In this document: positions 49,019 to 60,241 of the stretch, piece after piece
How the letters are laid out: each line of letters opens with the position of its first letter
Position numbering within the stretch: the stretch's first letter is position 1
Made by a program: the position numbers and the translations under genes
The notes under the pieces: model-generated
What the model saw: the letters and a program-made list of their open reading frames with translations, nothing else
Told to the model about the DNA's origin: nothing
Databases searched by the model: none
DNA from: Cocos nucifera
Taxonomy: Eukaryota > Streptophyta > Magnoliopsida > Arecales > Arecaceae
Reading direction: 5' to 3'
Assembly (NCBI GenBank): GCA_006176705.1
Contig: QRFJ01000300.1
Coordinates: forward strand, 1,371,688 to 1,435,687
Length of the DNA: 64,000 nucleotides

Positions 49019-49945
49019 TGTTGGGGATAAATCCCGCTCCTGCCGAAGCCCGGCCCGACGCTCGGCCTAATGTAACCAATAGCCGCAGAAGAGCTCCGAC
49101 AGATGGGCTTCAGCCGAACTCCCAACGGCCGAGCTTCTTCCAGCAGGCCGAACTAGTCAGCTTCCAAGCTTCTTCCGGACTCCCAGCGTCGAGATCGAAC
49201 TCCCCGCGGCCGAACTCCTTCGGACTCCCCAAGGCCGAACTCCTTCGGACTCCCCACGGCCGAACTCCTTCGGACCGACTCCAAGCGGCCGAGCTTCAAC
49301 AAAGTCCTCTCAGCGGCCGAACTCCTCAGCGGACGAACCTTAGCCGAACCAATCAGGGCCTCTCAGCGGTCGAACTCCTCGGCAATCGTCCCTCGGCCAA
49401 ACTCTACAGATGGCCGACCCTTCGGCCAGTCGAACTCCCCAGCCTTCCCTTCTGCCAGGCTCTCCTATGAGATGAATCGTCGCTATCAGTCTGCAACAGG
49501 CGACGAAACCTGACGACATGGCTACCACCTCTGGCAACGCCACTCCCTGACGACGCCTTCCTCTCCGTACCGAACTTATGCGGTCCACGACTTGTCAGTA
49601 CGGCCATCACCAACCGCCTGACGACGCCATCCTCTCCATACCGAACTCCGTGCGACGGTATGATTGTCGCCATCAACTAAGCTCCGCCTACAAAGGACCC
49701 TCCAGATACGCCAAGGCTGAGCTCTCTGACCTCTAATCTCTCTGAGCTCTCCTCCTCTCTAAGCTCTGGAACTCATTCCGAGCACTCCATTCCTGTTGGC
49801 CGAAAACTGACTTGACCGTCGGAGGGTCCTGATGGAGCCACCCCCCACCGGCTCCGGACGGGACTTCGTTTTGCAGGTCTCCGACGGCGACCTCGGCGAC
49901 CCCCACTCCGACGACCTCCGGCGATGATCAGTTTCTGCACCAACA
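49019..49945 (+). repeat. Gypsy 5' LTR (927 bp)
   Basis: Ends TGTTGG/CCAACA. It has three 25 bp copies of a CGAACTCCTT-CGGACTCCCC unit starting at 49211, 49236 and 49261, where the 3' LTR has one copy fewer. The 3' half contains a conserved GATCAGTTTCTGCACCAACA end. Confidence 0.92.
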
Positions 49946-50063
49946 GATTGGCGCTAGAAGGAGGGCTTGAACCTTCGAGGTTCTCTTATTCTTAAAGGAG
50001 TGCTCGTCGACTCTTCTCTTCCCTCTCTGGAGATCTTTCTTTTTTCTTTTTTCTAGGGAGAAG

Positions 50064-51590
50064 ATGCCTCCCAGGAGAGCTTTGACTCGACGCTCGACGG
50101 CCTCCGCAGCCCGATCCCGTCCGAATCCGTCTGTTCCCATTCCAGCCCTGGCGACTCAGGCCCCATCCATAGCTGCGGTAGATACGGAGCAGTTCAACCA
50201 GCTCGTCCAGCAGGTTCGTGGTCTCACAGAGGCGGTGCAGGCAGTGCTACACCAACAAGCCCCAGTGCCACCCCAACCGGCGCGGGACTCTCCGAAGTCA
50301 AGCAATCCGGTCCAAAAGCGACCGACCTGGGCATCCCGACCTCCGATACCCGAATTAGAGAGGCAGAGGAGGGAGAGCCTTTGTTCGAATCATGGATTGA
50401 CCAAGGGTGAAGCCTCGCGCCCATTCCACCAGAAAGCCTGGGAGATCGGAGACCGTGGAGATCTCCTGGATCAAAGGCTCTTGGAAATGAGCCGGCGAAT
50501 CGAAGAACTTCGTCACACTCCTCCCTCACGCGGTAATGACATCTGCACTGACCCCCCTTTTTCGCAGAAAATCATGTAGGAGCCGGTCCCGTCGAACTTC
50601 AAGCTCCCACAGTTCGAGAGCTACGATGGGACCACCGACCTGGTCGACCATTTGGAAGCCTTCCGGACGACGATGCTACTCCACGGCGCGCCAGACGCCA
50701 TATTGTGCCGAGCCTTCCCCTCTACCCTTAAAGGAGCTGTCAGGAACTGGTACTCGGCGCTCAAGCCGAGTACCATCTTATCGTTTGACCAGATGAGTCA
50801 ATAGTTCGCAGCCCATTTCATCAGTAGTAGGCGGCCACGCCGAGATTCGGATTTCTTGATGGCCATCAAGCAGGAGGAGGGGGAACCCATCCGGGCCTAC
50901 GTCACCCGGTTTAATGCTGCTGCATTGGAAGTCCGGAACCTGAACCAATCAGTCACCATGGCCGCTCTCAAGGGCGGCCTTCGAAAGAATGACTTGTTGT
51001 TCTCCCTGGAAAAGAAGTATCCAAGAGATTTTGCGGATATGCTAGCTCGGGCTGAAGGATATGCCCAGGCGGAGGAGGCCTTCAAGGCCAGGGATGGCGA
51101 AGCCGATGGCAAGCGACGAGCGGAAGGGACGGGCAGGCCCACCGAGGAAGGAAAGCGGAGTAAAGCTCGGCGATGCTCCCAAACTCCTTTTGGTCACTGG
51201 CGGACCCGAACTCTCCAGAGGAACCCGTGGTGGGGAAGCCCAGACGGAACAGCGCGCCGAGGTTCTCCTCAGCACCGAAGCTCTCCCCGATGAAGGTTTC
51301 ACAACTACGCCCCCCTCAACACTCCAAAGGCCCAAGTGCTGATGGAAATCAGGGAACAGCTTCTGAGGCCAGACAAGATGCGTTCCCGACCCAGCAAACG
51401 CGATCCCAACAAGTTTTGCCTCTATCATCGCGACCACGGCCACGACACCGAAGAGTGCATCCAACTCCAAGACGAGATCGAAAAACTCGTCAGACGAGGT
51501 AGACTCGGCAGATTCTTGCAAAGGCGGCCCGAAGAGCGAGGGGAGCGGCCAAGGGCGGTACCATCGGGTCGGGAGAGCCAGGAAGGTCGG
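50064..51590 (+). pseudogene. Gypsy gag, with in-frame stops
   Basis: One frame runs from MPPRRALTRRSTASAARS. Residues 172 on carry the retrotransposon Gag domain (NFKLPQFESYDGTTDLVDHL, then STLKGAVRNWYSALKPSTI). The C-terminal part has CLYHRDHGHDTEEC, a variant zinc-knuckle-like Cys/His cluster of this Gypsy lineage, and PPLGIINTISGG. Stops at 50577-50579, 50802-50804 and 51291-51293 interrupt an otherwise continuous frame of about 500 codons. Gag would form the particle that packages element RNA. GC-rich codon use matches the LTRs and not the AT-rich surroundings. Confidence 0.85.
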
Positions 51591-51639
51591 CCGCCCCTTG
51601 GCATCATCAACACTATCTCGGGGGGAACCTCGGGAAGGG

Positions 51640-52302
51640 GAGACCAGCGAACCCAGAAGATCGATGAAGAAGCAGAGGATCGCGGAACCCGTGGCCTTCA
51701 CCGAGGAGGACGGCCGGGGGATCCAATTTTCACACAATGATGCGGTTGTAATTTTCTTAAATATCGTTGACTACGATGTACGCCGCATTTTGCTAGATAA
51801 TAGAAGTTCGGCCAATGTATTATTCTACGATGCCTTCTTAAAAATGTCCCTGCCCGACGACCGTTTGAAGCCGATAAATTCTCCGCTGGTAGGGTTTGCC
51901 GCCAACACCGTACCAGTCGAAGGTGAAATAACATTGACCGTAACAGCGGGGCGACGCCCGAAGCAGGCCAAGGCTCGGGTCAACTTCTTAGTCGTGAGGA
52001 ATCCGTCCGCCTATAACACGATCCTCGGCCGACCTGGTCTAAATGCACTCCGGGCGGTAGTGTCGATCTATTATTTGAAGATGAAGTTTCTGACGAACCA
52101 TGGGGTCGGAGAGGTCAGAGGAGACCAAGCTCTGGCGAGGTATTGCTACTCGATCGCCCTGCATAAGGAAGATCAGCCTGACCCCTGTCTTGTTGATGGA
52201 TTGGACGTCCGCGACGACCTCACTGAGGAGCGGGGCGAGCCCGCCGAAGACCTCGTCTCGGGGCGAGCCCGCCGAAGACCTCATCTCTGTGCCCTTGAAT
52301 GA
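51640..52302 (+). pseudogene. Gypsy retropepsin-type protease domain
   Basis: Reads in the frame one base ahead of gag: EDGRGIQFSHNDAVVIFLN, then RRILLDNRSSANVLFYDAFL (51781-51840) and NTILGRPGLNALRAVVS. The order matches the aspartic protease of this Gypsy lineage, where the active site reads D-N/T-G-S-S. Here the glycine is arginine (DNRSS), which should abolish activity. The frame ends at 52302 because a 28 bp tandem duplication (52231-52286) shifts it relative to the reverse transcriptase frame. Confidence 0.8.
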
Positions 52303-52530
52303 CGAAAGCTCGGAGCATATGGTGCAGATCGGCTCCAACCTGACAGCCGAGGTTCGGGAACAGCTCGTCGCTTTTCTCAGAAGGAATGCGGACGTCTTCG
52401 CCTGGACCCCAGCGGATATGCTAGGGATCGACGTCGAGCTCATGGAACATCGGCCGACCATCGATCCGAAGCACCAGCCTATAAGAGAAAAGCTGCGCTA
52501 CCACGCCCTGAAAAGGCAGAAAGCTCAGCT
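52259..52530 (+). pseudogene. Gypsy reverse transcriptase, N-terminal stub
   Basis: SEHMVQIGSNLTAEVREQL, then VAFLRRNADVFAWTPADMLG and IDVELMEHRPTID match the region leading into Gypsy reverse transcriptase. The stub stops at RQKAQLQEI, just before the catalytic fingers and palm, where the hairpin array begins. The YxDD catalytic core is therefore absent. Confidence 0.8.
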
Positions 52531-53990
52531 GCAGGAGATAAGATCACCCCCGAGGGAAGCTCGGCCGTAGGAGATAAGATCTCCCCCCGAGCGCGCACTT
52601 CGACCTCGGCTGCAGGAGATAAGATCTCCCCGAGGGAACCTCGACTGCAGGAGATAAGATCTCCCCCGAGGGAAGCTCGGCCGCAGGAGATAAGATCTCC
52701 CCCGAGCGCGCACTTCGACCTCGGCTGCAGGAGATAAGATCTCCCCTGAGGAAGCTCGGCTGTAGGAGATAAGATCTCCCCCGAGGGAAGCTCGGCTGCA
52801 GGAGATAAGATCTCCCCCGAGCGCACACTTCGACCTCGGCTACAGGAGATAAGATCTCTCCCGAGGAAAGCTCGGCTGTAGGAGATAAGATCTCCCCCGA
52901 GCGCGCACTTCGACCTCGGCTGCAGGAGATAAGATCTCCCCCGAGGGAAGCTCGGCTGCAGGAGATAAGATCTCCCCCGAGCGCGCACTTCGACCTCGAC
53001 TGCAGGAGATAAGATCTCCCCCGAGGGAAGCTCGGCTGCAGGAGATAAGATCTCCCCCGAGGAGATAAGATCTCCCCGAGCGCGCACTTCGACCTCGGCT
53101 GCAGGAGATAAGATCTCCCCCGAGGGAAGCTCGGCTGCAGGAGATAAGATCTCCCCCGAGCGCGCACTTCGACCTCGGCTGTAGGAGATAAGATCTCCCC
53201 CGAGGGAACCTCGGCTGCAGGAGATAAGATCTCCCCCGAGGAAGCTCGGCTGCAGGAGATAAGATCTCCCCCGAGCGCGTACTCGACTCGACTGCAGGAG
53301 ATAAGATCTCCCCCGAGATAACCTCGACCGTAGGAGATAAGATCTCCCCCGAGGCAAGCCTCGGCTGTAGGAGATAAGATCTCCCCCGAGTGCGCACTTC
53401 GACCTCGGCTACAGGAGATAAGATCTCCCCAAGCAAGCACTTCGACTGCAGGAGATAAGATCTCCCCCGAGGAAAGCTCGACTGCAGGAGATAAGATCTC
53501 CCCCAAGCGCGCACTTCGACTGCAGGAGATAAGATCTCCCCGAGAAAAGCTCGACCGCAGGGATAAGATCTCCCCCGAGCGCGCACTTCGACCTCGGCTA
53601 TAGGAGATAAGATCTCCCCCGAGAGAAGCTCGACCGCAGATCTCTCCCGAGCAACTTCGGCTATGGATCAGATCTCCCCCGAGGGACTGGGCCAACCTCG
53701 GTAGTAGGAGATGAGATCTCCCCCGAGTGCCCGCATCGACTCCGGCTAGGGATAAGGTCCTCGGATAGACGTAAGGCCCGCGACGACCTCGGCCAGAGAG
53801 CTTCAACATCGACCTCGGCTAGAGAAAGCTATCATGTCAACCTCGGCCAGAGAGCTTCAACATCAGCTTCATCAACTTTGGCTAGAAACGAGTTCCATTT
53901 CAACTCCAAACATCGACTGGAGATGAGGTCTCCCCCAAGCCTCAGCTTCAACTTCAGCGTCAACATTGGCTGGAGATGAGACCTCCCCTG
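52531..53990. repeat. Double-hairpin tandem array replacing pol (about 29 clear units)
   Basis: The basic unit is CAGGAGATAAGATCTCCCCC plus GAGGGAAGCTCGGCTG, about 36 bp, alternating with a longer form (about 45 bp) carrying GCGCGCACTTCGAC. GGAGAT-AAG-ATCTCC is a perfect 6 bp stem with 3 nt loop. CCGAG-GGAAG-CTCGG is a perfect 5 bp stem with 5 nt loop, and in the long form CCGAG and CTCGG flank the GCGCGCACTTCGAC insert. I count 29 GATAAGATC cores between 52531 and about 53640, then decaying copies to 53990. Long minus-strand frames through it come from the absence of stops in the unit. Confidence 0.93.
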
Positions 53991-54093
53991 AGCTTCAGCT
54001 GCAACAAACGCGGGGCCTGGAAGAAGACTTCGGCAGTCGCCTGTTTTGGTACTCCCTTCCTTCAATTTTTGAACTCGGGAGTGGGGGGGCTAC

Positions 54094-54996
54094 TGTTGGA
54101 GATAAATTTCGCTCCTGCCGAAGCCCGGCCCGACGCTCGGCCTAATGTAACCAGTAGCCGCAGAAGAGCTCCGGCAGATGGGCTTCAGCCGAACTCCCAG
54201 CGGTCGAGCTTCTTCCAGCAGGCCGAACTAGTCAGCTTCCAAGCTTCTTCCGGACTCCCAGCGTCGAGACCGAACTCCCCGCGACCGAACTCCTTCGGAC
54301 TCCCCACGGCCGAACTCCTTCGGACCGACTCCAAGCGGCCGAGCTTCAACGAAGTCCTCTCAACGACCGAACTCCTTAGCGGACGAGTCTTAGTCGAACC
54401 AACCAGGGCCTCTCAGCGGTCGAACTCCTCGGCAATTGTCCCTCGGCCGAACTCTACAGATGGCCGACCCTTCGGCTAACCGAACTCCCCAGCCTTTCCT
54501 TCTGCCGGGCTCTCCTATGAGATGAATCATCGCCATCAGTCTGCGACAGGCGACGAAATCTGACGACATGGCTACCACCTTTGGCAACGCCACTCCTTGA
54601 TGATGCCTTCCTCTCCGTACCGAACTCCATGCGGCCCACGACTTATCAGTACGGCCATCACCGACCGCCTGACGACGCCATCCTCTTCATATCGAACTCC
54701 GTGCGACGCTATGACTGTCACCATCAACTAAGCTCCGCCTACAAAGGACCCTCCAGATACGCCAAGGCTAAACTCTCTGACCTCTAATCTCTCTGAGCTC
54801 TCCTCCTCTCTAAGCTCTGGAACTCATTCCGAGCACTCCATTCCTATTGGCCAAAAACTGACTTGACCGTCGGAGGGTCCTGACGGAGCCACCCCCCACC
54901 GGCTCCGGACGAGACTTTATTTTGCAGATCCCCGACGGCGACCTCGGCGGCCCCCACTCCGGCGACCTCCGGCGACGATCAGTTTCTGCACCAACA
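54094..54996 (+). repeat. Gypsy 3' LTR (903 bp)
   Basis: Same ends as the 5' LTR, one fewer 25 bp subrepeat, and scattered transitions mainly at CG sites (for example GGGGATAAATCCCG against GGAGATAAATTTCG at the start). That pattern is what methylation-driven decay produces. Confidence 0.92.
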
Positions 54997-56287
54997 CCAC
55001 CTATTTCTACAAATCTATGGTAAAAGAGTAACGTGGAAAGATAAAATAAAGAAGAAGATATAACGAAGTTTTTATTATTTTAAGATATCTTGGTTATATA
55101 AACTCCTTAAATACCCCCATCTCACGGTTACACCAACTCATTCACTCGACCGCTCATTTATAACCGCTTAGTTGTTTTTTAAACTCCTCTCATTTGGTTT
55201 ACATATCTCTATTTGATCGCACCACGTATATAGTTTGAACTCAACCGACCCTCCTATGCAATACGAATAGTGCCTATATATTGGGGGTATCAACTACTCT
55301 GATACCATTTGTTAAGAATTTAGTACCGATGTATTGCGATAAGAAGAAAGAAGAAAACAAAATAAGAAAAGTAATCAAATACGTGGATCAACCTAACGGC
55401 TCACCTCCATGGGACATGCAAAGCTCCACTATGAGAGAGAAAATCAAATGATACAAGAAGAACTTATCACTCAACTTTTGTACAAGAGTCTCTCAACAAG
55501 AAACCCCAAAACCTTCACAAAAGCTCTCTGAAATGTCTCAAGAAGCCTCTCACCACCTCTGGGATGTCGCTAGCTTTTCCAACGCAACAAACGATTCGTC
55601 AATCGGAGTTATATAGACTCCAGAAACTCAAAAACAGTATTCCAGTAGGAAATCTAGTCCTAAACACACTCGAGATCGCTTCTGGACCGTCCGCTCACGA
55701 CTGGCTGCCTCCTCGGCCGTTGGATCGCGTAGCAGCAGTCCTGATCAGGCTCGAATCGATTTCTGACTGTTGGATCACGATCGGGAGCTCTCCTGGCTAT
55801 CGGACCGCGCAAAGAAGAGGGCCATCACACCATATCAAGGCTAGATCGAATCCCAGCCATTCGATCGCGACCGGCTCCGCTCTGAGCCATCCAATCGCGT
55901 TCAGTCCATAGAACTGTGCCAGGGACTGTGCAAAACATTTGGGAAACGGTTTGAAAGTCCACACGGGCACTGTGAGCCGGTGGATCGCGCTCCACAGTGG
56001 GCTAAGCTTCCACATGGCCTGCACACGCCCCCCATGCACGCTCGCACGCCCGGCCGGCCCAGCACCGCCGCGCATGGCTGGTTTAGGCTACGCTACCACC
56101 GTCTGGTGCTGCCTCTGGGCCCCTCCGACGGGCTCGAGGACCGGCTGTCCCGTTTCAATCTTCTTTCGTGCGTAACTGCTCCATCTAGACTCTGTTTGGG
56201 CTATTCTTGGGCTCGTTGGACTCTGTTTATCATCCTGGACCTCGTTGTGGACTTATTATGGAAGAATTCGACATGCTTTTCTCAACA
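54997..56287 (-). mobile_element. Copia LTR with primer-binding site (minus strand)
   Basis: On the minus strand an LTR runs from TGTTGAGAA (56287) to TTCTTAACA (55310), so its ends are inverted repeats with one mismatch. It is followed by ATGGTATCAGAG (55298-55308 complement), the initiator-tRNA primer-binding site of Copia elements. The LTR has a minus-strand TATA (CTATATAAC near 55610). The internal region continues about 300 bp and is then interrupted by the Gypsy element. What lies beyond the Gypsy element (below 49014) is not recognisable as Copia gag. Confidence 0.7.
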
Positions 56288-56806
56288 ATACAGTCATTAA
56301 ATTGTAGAAATATCCTATAACAATAGATAATTTGTGACCTGCAACCCATTTCAAAGATACATGCTAAATTAGTAATTGAAATGCAACCTATCTCAAAAGT
56401 TGTTGAATTATCTAATGTTGTACCTAAATTGTCAACACATTAATTTTTTTTTTTTAATCTGAATGTAGTGTGAGACTAAATCCTAGGTGTGACTCTGAGG
56501 CTCCGAAAAGAGTCCGGTATCTTTCTTTTATATTTTCATTTATTCTTTTTCATCACAATTTGTATTTTGTTTTACCTTCTTCTTTATTCCCTTCGCATCT
56601 AGTTCTATTTTTCCCAATTGTCTTCCTAGTACCATTCCCTAATTTCTTCAACCGTTATCTATACATTTTACCATCTAGCTATAGACCTTACTTCTCAAAC
56701 CAATCATTCAACGCTTGTTCTAGATTTCCGTTCATTAGTTAAACCCTAGTTTCATAATCTCTAGGTATTCTGCCACATCTAATATCAATTTGGTGTTGGA
56801 TCCAAC

Positions 56807-57279
56807 CAGGGGCTAGCGGTGGAGGGTAGAACCATAAGAGGGATCAGGGGGCTAGTGGCCCCTCCAAAAATTATATAAATATATATAATTATTTATTTTA
56901 ATTATTTTAAATATATATTTAGGAATAAAAAAGTAACATAATTAATGCACCTAGCTATTGGCCCGTTGTTCATCTCTGGACTCCGGAGAAAATGAAAAAT
57001 TAAAAAGCCATAAATATAATTAAATGCCTGTTAAAATCCTGCGACTCTTTATCTGTCCTCTCCATCATCTCCTCTCCTGACTCCTGCTCTACCGCTTCAT
57101 TTTCGATACCAACGTTGAACGCTGCTTCCTTTCATTCAAAAAAAAAAAAAAACTGCAAGTGGCAAGTCAGCAAGCTACAACACCAGCGCATCTTCATCTC
57201 TACAGGCGCATCTTCATCTCTTCAAGCTTTTTATAGTTGTAGTGCTTTTTTCGATGATTTGATCTAAAAATTTTGAATT

Positions 57280-57310
<31 letters not shown>

Positions 57311-60233
57311 TAGGTCACGGCAAGGTATCAAACTGTTATTATTATTTTTGGATAAAAATTAACTATTGCTTTCAAAATCCACAGCAAGAAAGAGAAGTTA
57401 TTGATAACTATTACTTATGTTCGCTTTGAAACATTATGATTTTTTTTAGTTTTCTAATTTATAGATTTATTCTAGATATTATAAGTTTCTTGGAAAAACA
57501 AAAATATCTTGATTTTTTTTAAAAAAAAGATATTCAATTGAATGAAGATAATAGATTATTAAATTTTATTATTGAAATTTCAGAACCCAAAGGACATCCT
57601 TCCAAATCTCTTAGAATTGAATATAATCATGATAAGTCTTTTAAAGAATTTGACATTGCTTGTTTAGAACATGATCCTGGATTACATCCACAAATGAGGG
57701 AATATCCAATAAATCAATGTGATAAAATTCGACGAGCTTATCTTAGAGCTGGACCATATCAATCTCAACTACCCAATTATCTATTATCTGAAAAGCAACA
57801 TCATCGTTTTCAAGCTTCTTAATTTACATAATTTTTCTCTTGGCTTAAATATTCTCCTAGTAAATATGATGCATTTTGTCTTTCTCGTTATCTTTTTAAA
57901 ATAAAACCTAGTGGACGACTTGATTGGAACATATTTATAGCTAAAAATTTTAAAAATTAAAAAAAATAAATAATGAAAAAATATGTGCTCTTCTTAATCA
58001 CATTGGAGAGAATTCTTGCTCACCGCATAATAATACTCTGAAGCCTTGTGCTGATTTAATGAATCAATCTAGATATATAGATAAAGTTATGCATGCTCAG
58101 TGTTCTGAATAAATTCAAAATAATAGATTGCGAGTCAAAACTTCTATTCATGTTGTTCGTTGGCTTACATTTTAAGATTGTGCTTTTAGAGGACATGATG
58201 AGACTATTAGCTCAAAAAATCAAAATTTTTTTTTTGAGATGATTAGTCTTTTAGCTTCATATAATGATAAAGTTGTAAATATTATTTTAGAAAATGTACC
58301 TATTGTAGCTAAATATACTTCACATGAGATTTAAAAAAAAAATTATATATTCTTGCAAATAAAGTGCGTAATAAGATTCGTGAGGATATTAGAGATTCTA
58401 AATTTTGTATTATTGTTGATGAGGCATGAGATGAGTCTAAAAAAGAGCAAATGGCTCTAATTTTAAGATTTGTTGATAATGATGGCTTGACAAAAAAATA
58501 TTTTTTTGATATTACTCATGTCACTGATATATCTGCATTGACTCTTAAGAATAAAATATCTTATATTCTTTCTCATCATGGTCTTGATATTCAAAACATA
58601 TGTGGTCAAGGATATGATGGAGCTAATAACATGGGTGGCAAATGAAAAGGATTACAAGCTTTATTTCTTAATGATTGTCTTTATGCATATTATGTATATT
58701 GTTTTGCTCATAGACTACAGTTGGCTTTGGTTGCAGCATCTAGAGAGATAATTTTGGTCCATAAGTTCTTTTCATATTTAACTTTTATTATCAATATTGT
58801 TGGCTCTTCATGTAAGCGACATGATGAATTATAAGCTTTTCAAGTAGTTGAAATTACACATATGTTGGCTATTAATGAACTTAAAATGGAGAGGTGCTAA
58901 TCAAATTGGCACTTTAAAACGAGCTTGTGATACTCGGGATCTCATTTTTATCTCATTGGGATCTCATTTTTATTCTATCTATAGTCTTATAAATATGTTT
59001 GGTGCAACTTATTTTGTGCTTGAAATTTTAAAGCAAGATGGAACCACTTATACTCAATGGGGGGATGCTAATGCAGCTCTTAAAATGATTATATCTTTTG
59101 AATTTATTTTTATTTTACATATGATGAAAGAAATTATGGGTATTACTGATATTCTTTATCATGCTTTACAACAAAAATCTCAAGATATTTTGAATGCTAT
59201 GCATTTAGTTTCAAGTACAAAAGTCTTCGTTCAAAAATTTAGAGAAGATAGTTGGAATAATTTTTTTTTGATAGTGTTATATTATTTTTTAAAAAATATG
59301 ATATTGATATTTTTAATTTAGATGTACAATATATTGAAGGTAGAGGTCATCGCCAATGAGATCATATCACTATTGAGCACCATTATCATTTTGATATATT
59401 TAATGCTACTATTGATTTTCAATTGCAGGAATTAAACAATAGATTTAGTGAGCAGACTATTGAACTGCTGACTCTCAGCTCTGCTTTGGATCCAAGGAAA
59501 GATTATAAATGCTTTAATATTGATGATATTTACAATCTTGTAGAAAAATATTATCCTCTTGATTTTACTAATCAAGAAAAAATAAGTTAGAGATTTCAAT
59601 TGAAATATTTTGATTTTGAAAAAGCAAATCATCCACAGCTTCAAAATTTATTATCTCTTTCAGAGTTAGGTCAAAGATTAGCAGGAAAGTTGAAGACTTT
59701 TTATTTTATTGATAGATTAGTTCATCTTATTTTAACTCTTCCAGTGTCTACAGCAACAAGTGAAAGAGCATTTTTGGCTATGAACATAATTAAAACGATG
59801 CTTCACAATAAAATGGAAGATGAATTTCTTGCAAATAATTTATTTATATCGAAAAAAATTAGAAAAATCTTTAGCTCAGATTCAATACTTGATGACTTTG
59901 TGGATCTAAAAGAACATCGCATGCAACTTAGGTAAAAATATTTTTTTTTTGTCTATTTAGATACTAAAATAAAATTTTTATTTGCTGTAGGTAGCATGAG
60001 CATTAATGTGCATGAAAGAGATCATCAAGATTTTTACATAATCAAAATTATTATGCAGATGGTGTAAAATAATTTTTTTACTTAATTTTATTTATACATA
60101 AAATTAAATATTTATCAATATTTTTAAATATATATTTTTTTATTTTATTATTTATTGTAAAATATTTTATTTAAAAACTATTAATATATTATTATTTTGT
60201 TCCTTCAATATTTGATGGCAGGCTCCGCCACCG
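56807..60233 (+). mobile_element. hAT transposon with 8 bp target duplication
   Basis: GATCCAAC flanks both sides (56799-56806 and 60234-60241), a perfect 8 bp duplication as hAT transposons make. The left end is CAGGGGCTAGCGGTGG. The right end, read on the minus strand, is CGGTGGCGGAGCCTG, so the inverted repeats are decayed. The 3427 bp interior is a hAT transposase gene with stops and frameshifts. Confidence 0.85.
57538..59935 (+). pseudogene. hAT transposase (TTF-type zinc finger, DUF4371 and dimerisation domains), decayed
   Basis: Domains in order: CLEHDPGLHPQMREYPINQC and RRAYLRAGPYQ followed, after a shift, by WLKYSPSKYDAFCLSRYLFK (57640-57900, TTF-type zinc finger). Next come GQGYDGANNMGGK and CFAHRLQLALVAASREI (58605-58755, central catalytic region). 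The end is LPVSTATSERAFLAMNIIKT and MEDEFLANNLFISK (59740-59860), the hAT C-terminal dimerisation domain. Breaks include a frameshift near 57820, stops at 58166-58168 and 58646-58648, and a 3' frameshift near 59260. The encoded protein resembles the large plant family often named zinc finger MYM-type protein 1-like. It would cut and paste the element; this copy cannot. Confidence 0.88.
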
Positions 60234-60241
60234 GATCCAAC

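Larger units (their letters stand above)
49019..54996 (+). mobile_element. Non-autonomous Gypsy LTR retrotransposon
   Basis: LTRs at 49019-49945 and 54094-54996 both start TGTTGG and end ACCAACA. The flanks CCACT (49014-49018) and CCACC (54997-55001) match in 4 of 5 bases, as for a target duplication. A primer-binding-site-like TGGCGCTAGAAGGAGGG follows the 5' LTR, and a polypurine tract GGGAGTGGGGGGGC precedes the 3' LTR. Inside are gag, protease and only the start of reverse transcriptase. A hairpin-unit array occupies the place of the rest of pol. RNase H and integrase are absent, so mobility would need proteins from a relative. LTRs differ little, suggesting a fairly recent insertion (divergence not measured). 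Confidence 0.9.

Noticed and set aside
48934..49470. 178-codon open frame
   Set aside because: It crosses the start of the Gypsy 5' LTR and most of it is LTR sequence.
52544..53809. 421-codon minus-strand open frame (and shorter ones in the other minus frames) across the Gypsy array
   Set aside because: The repeat unit lacks stop codons in several frames at once, so long frames arise automatically; the peptide is a mere translation of the hairpin unit.
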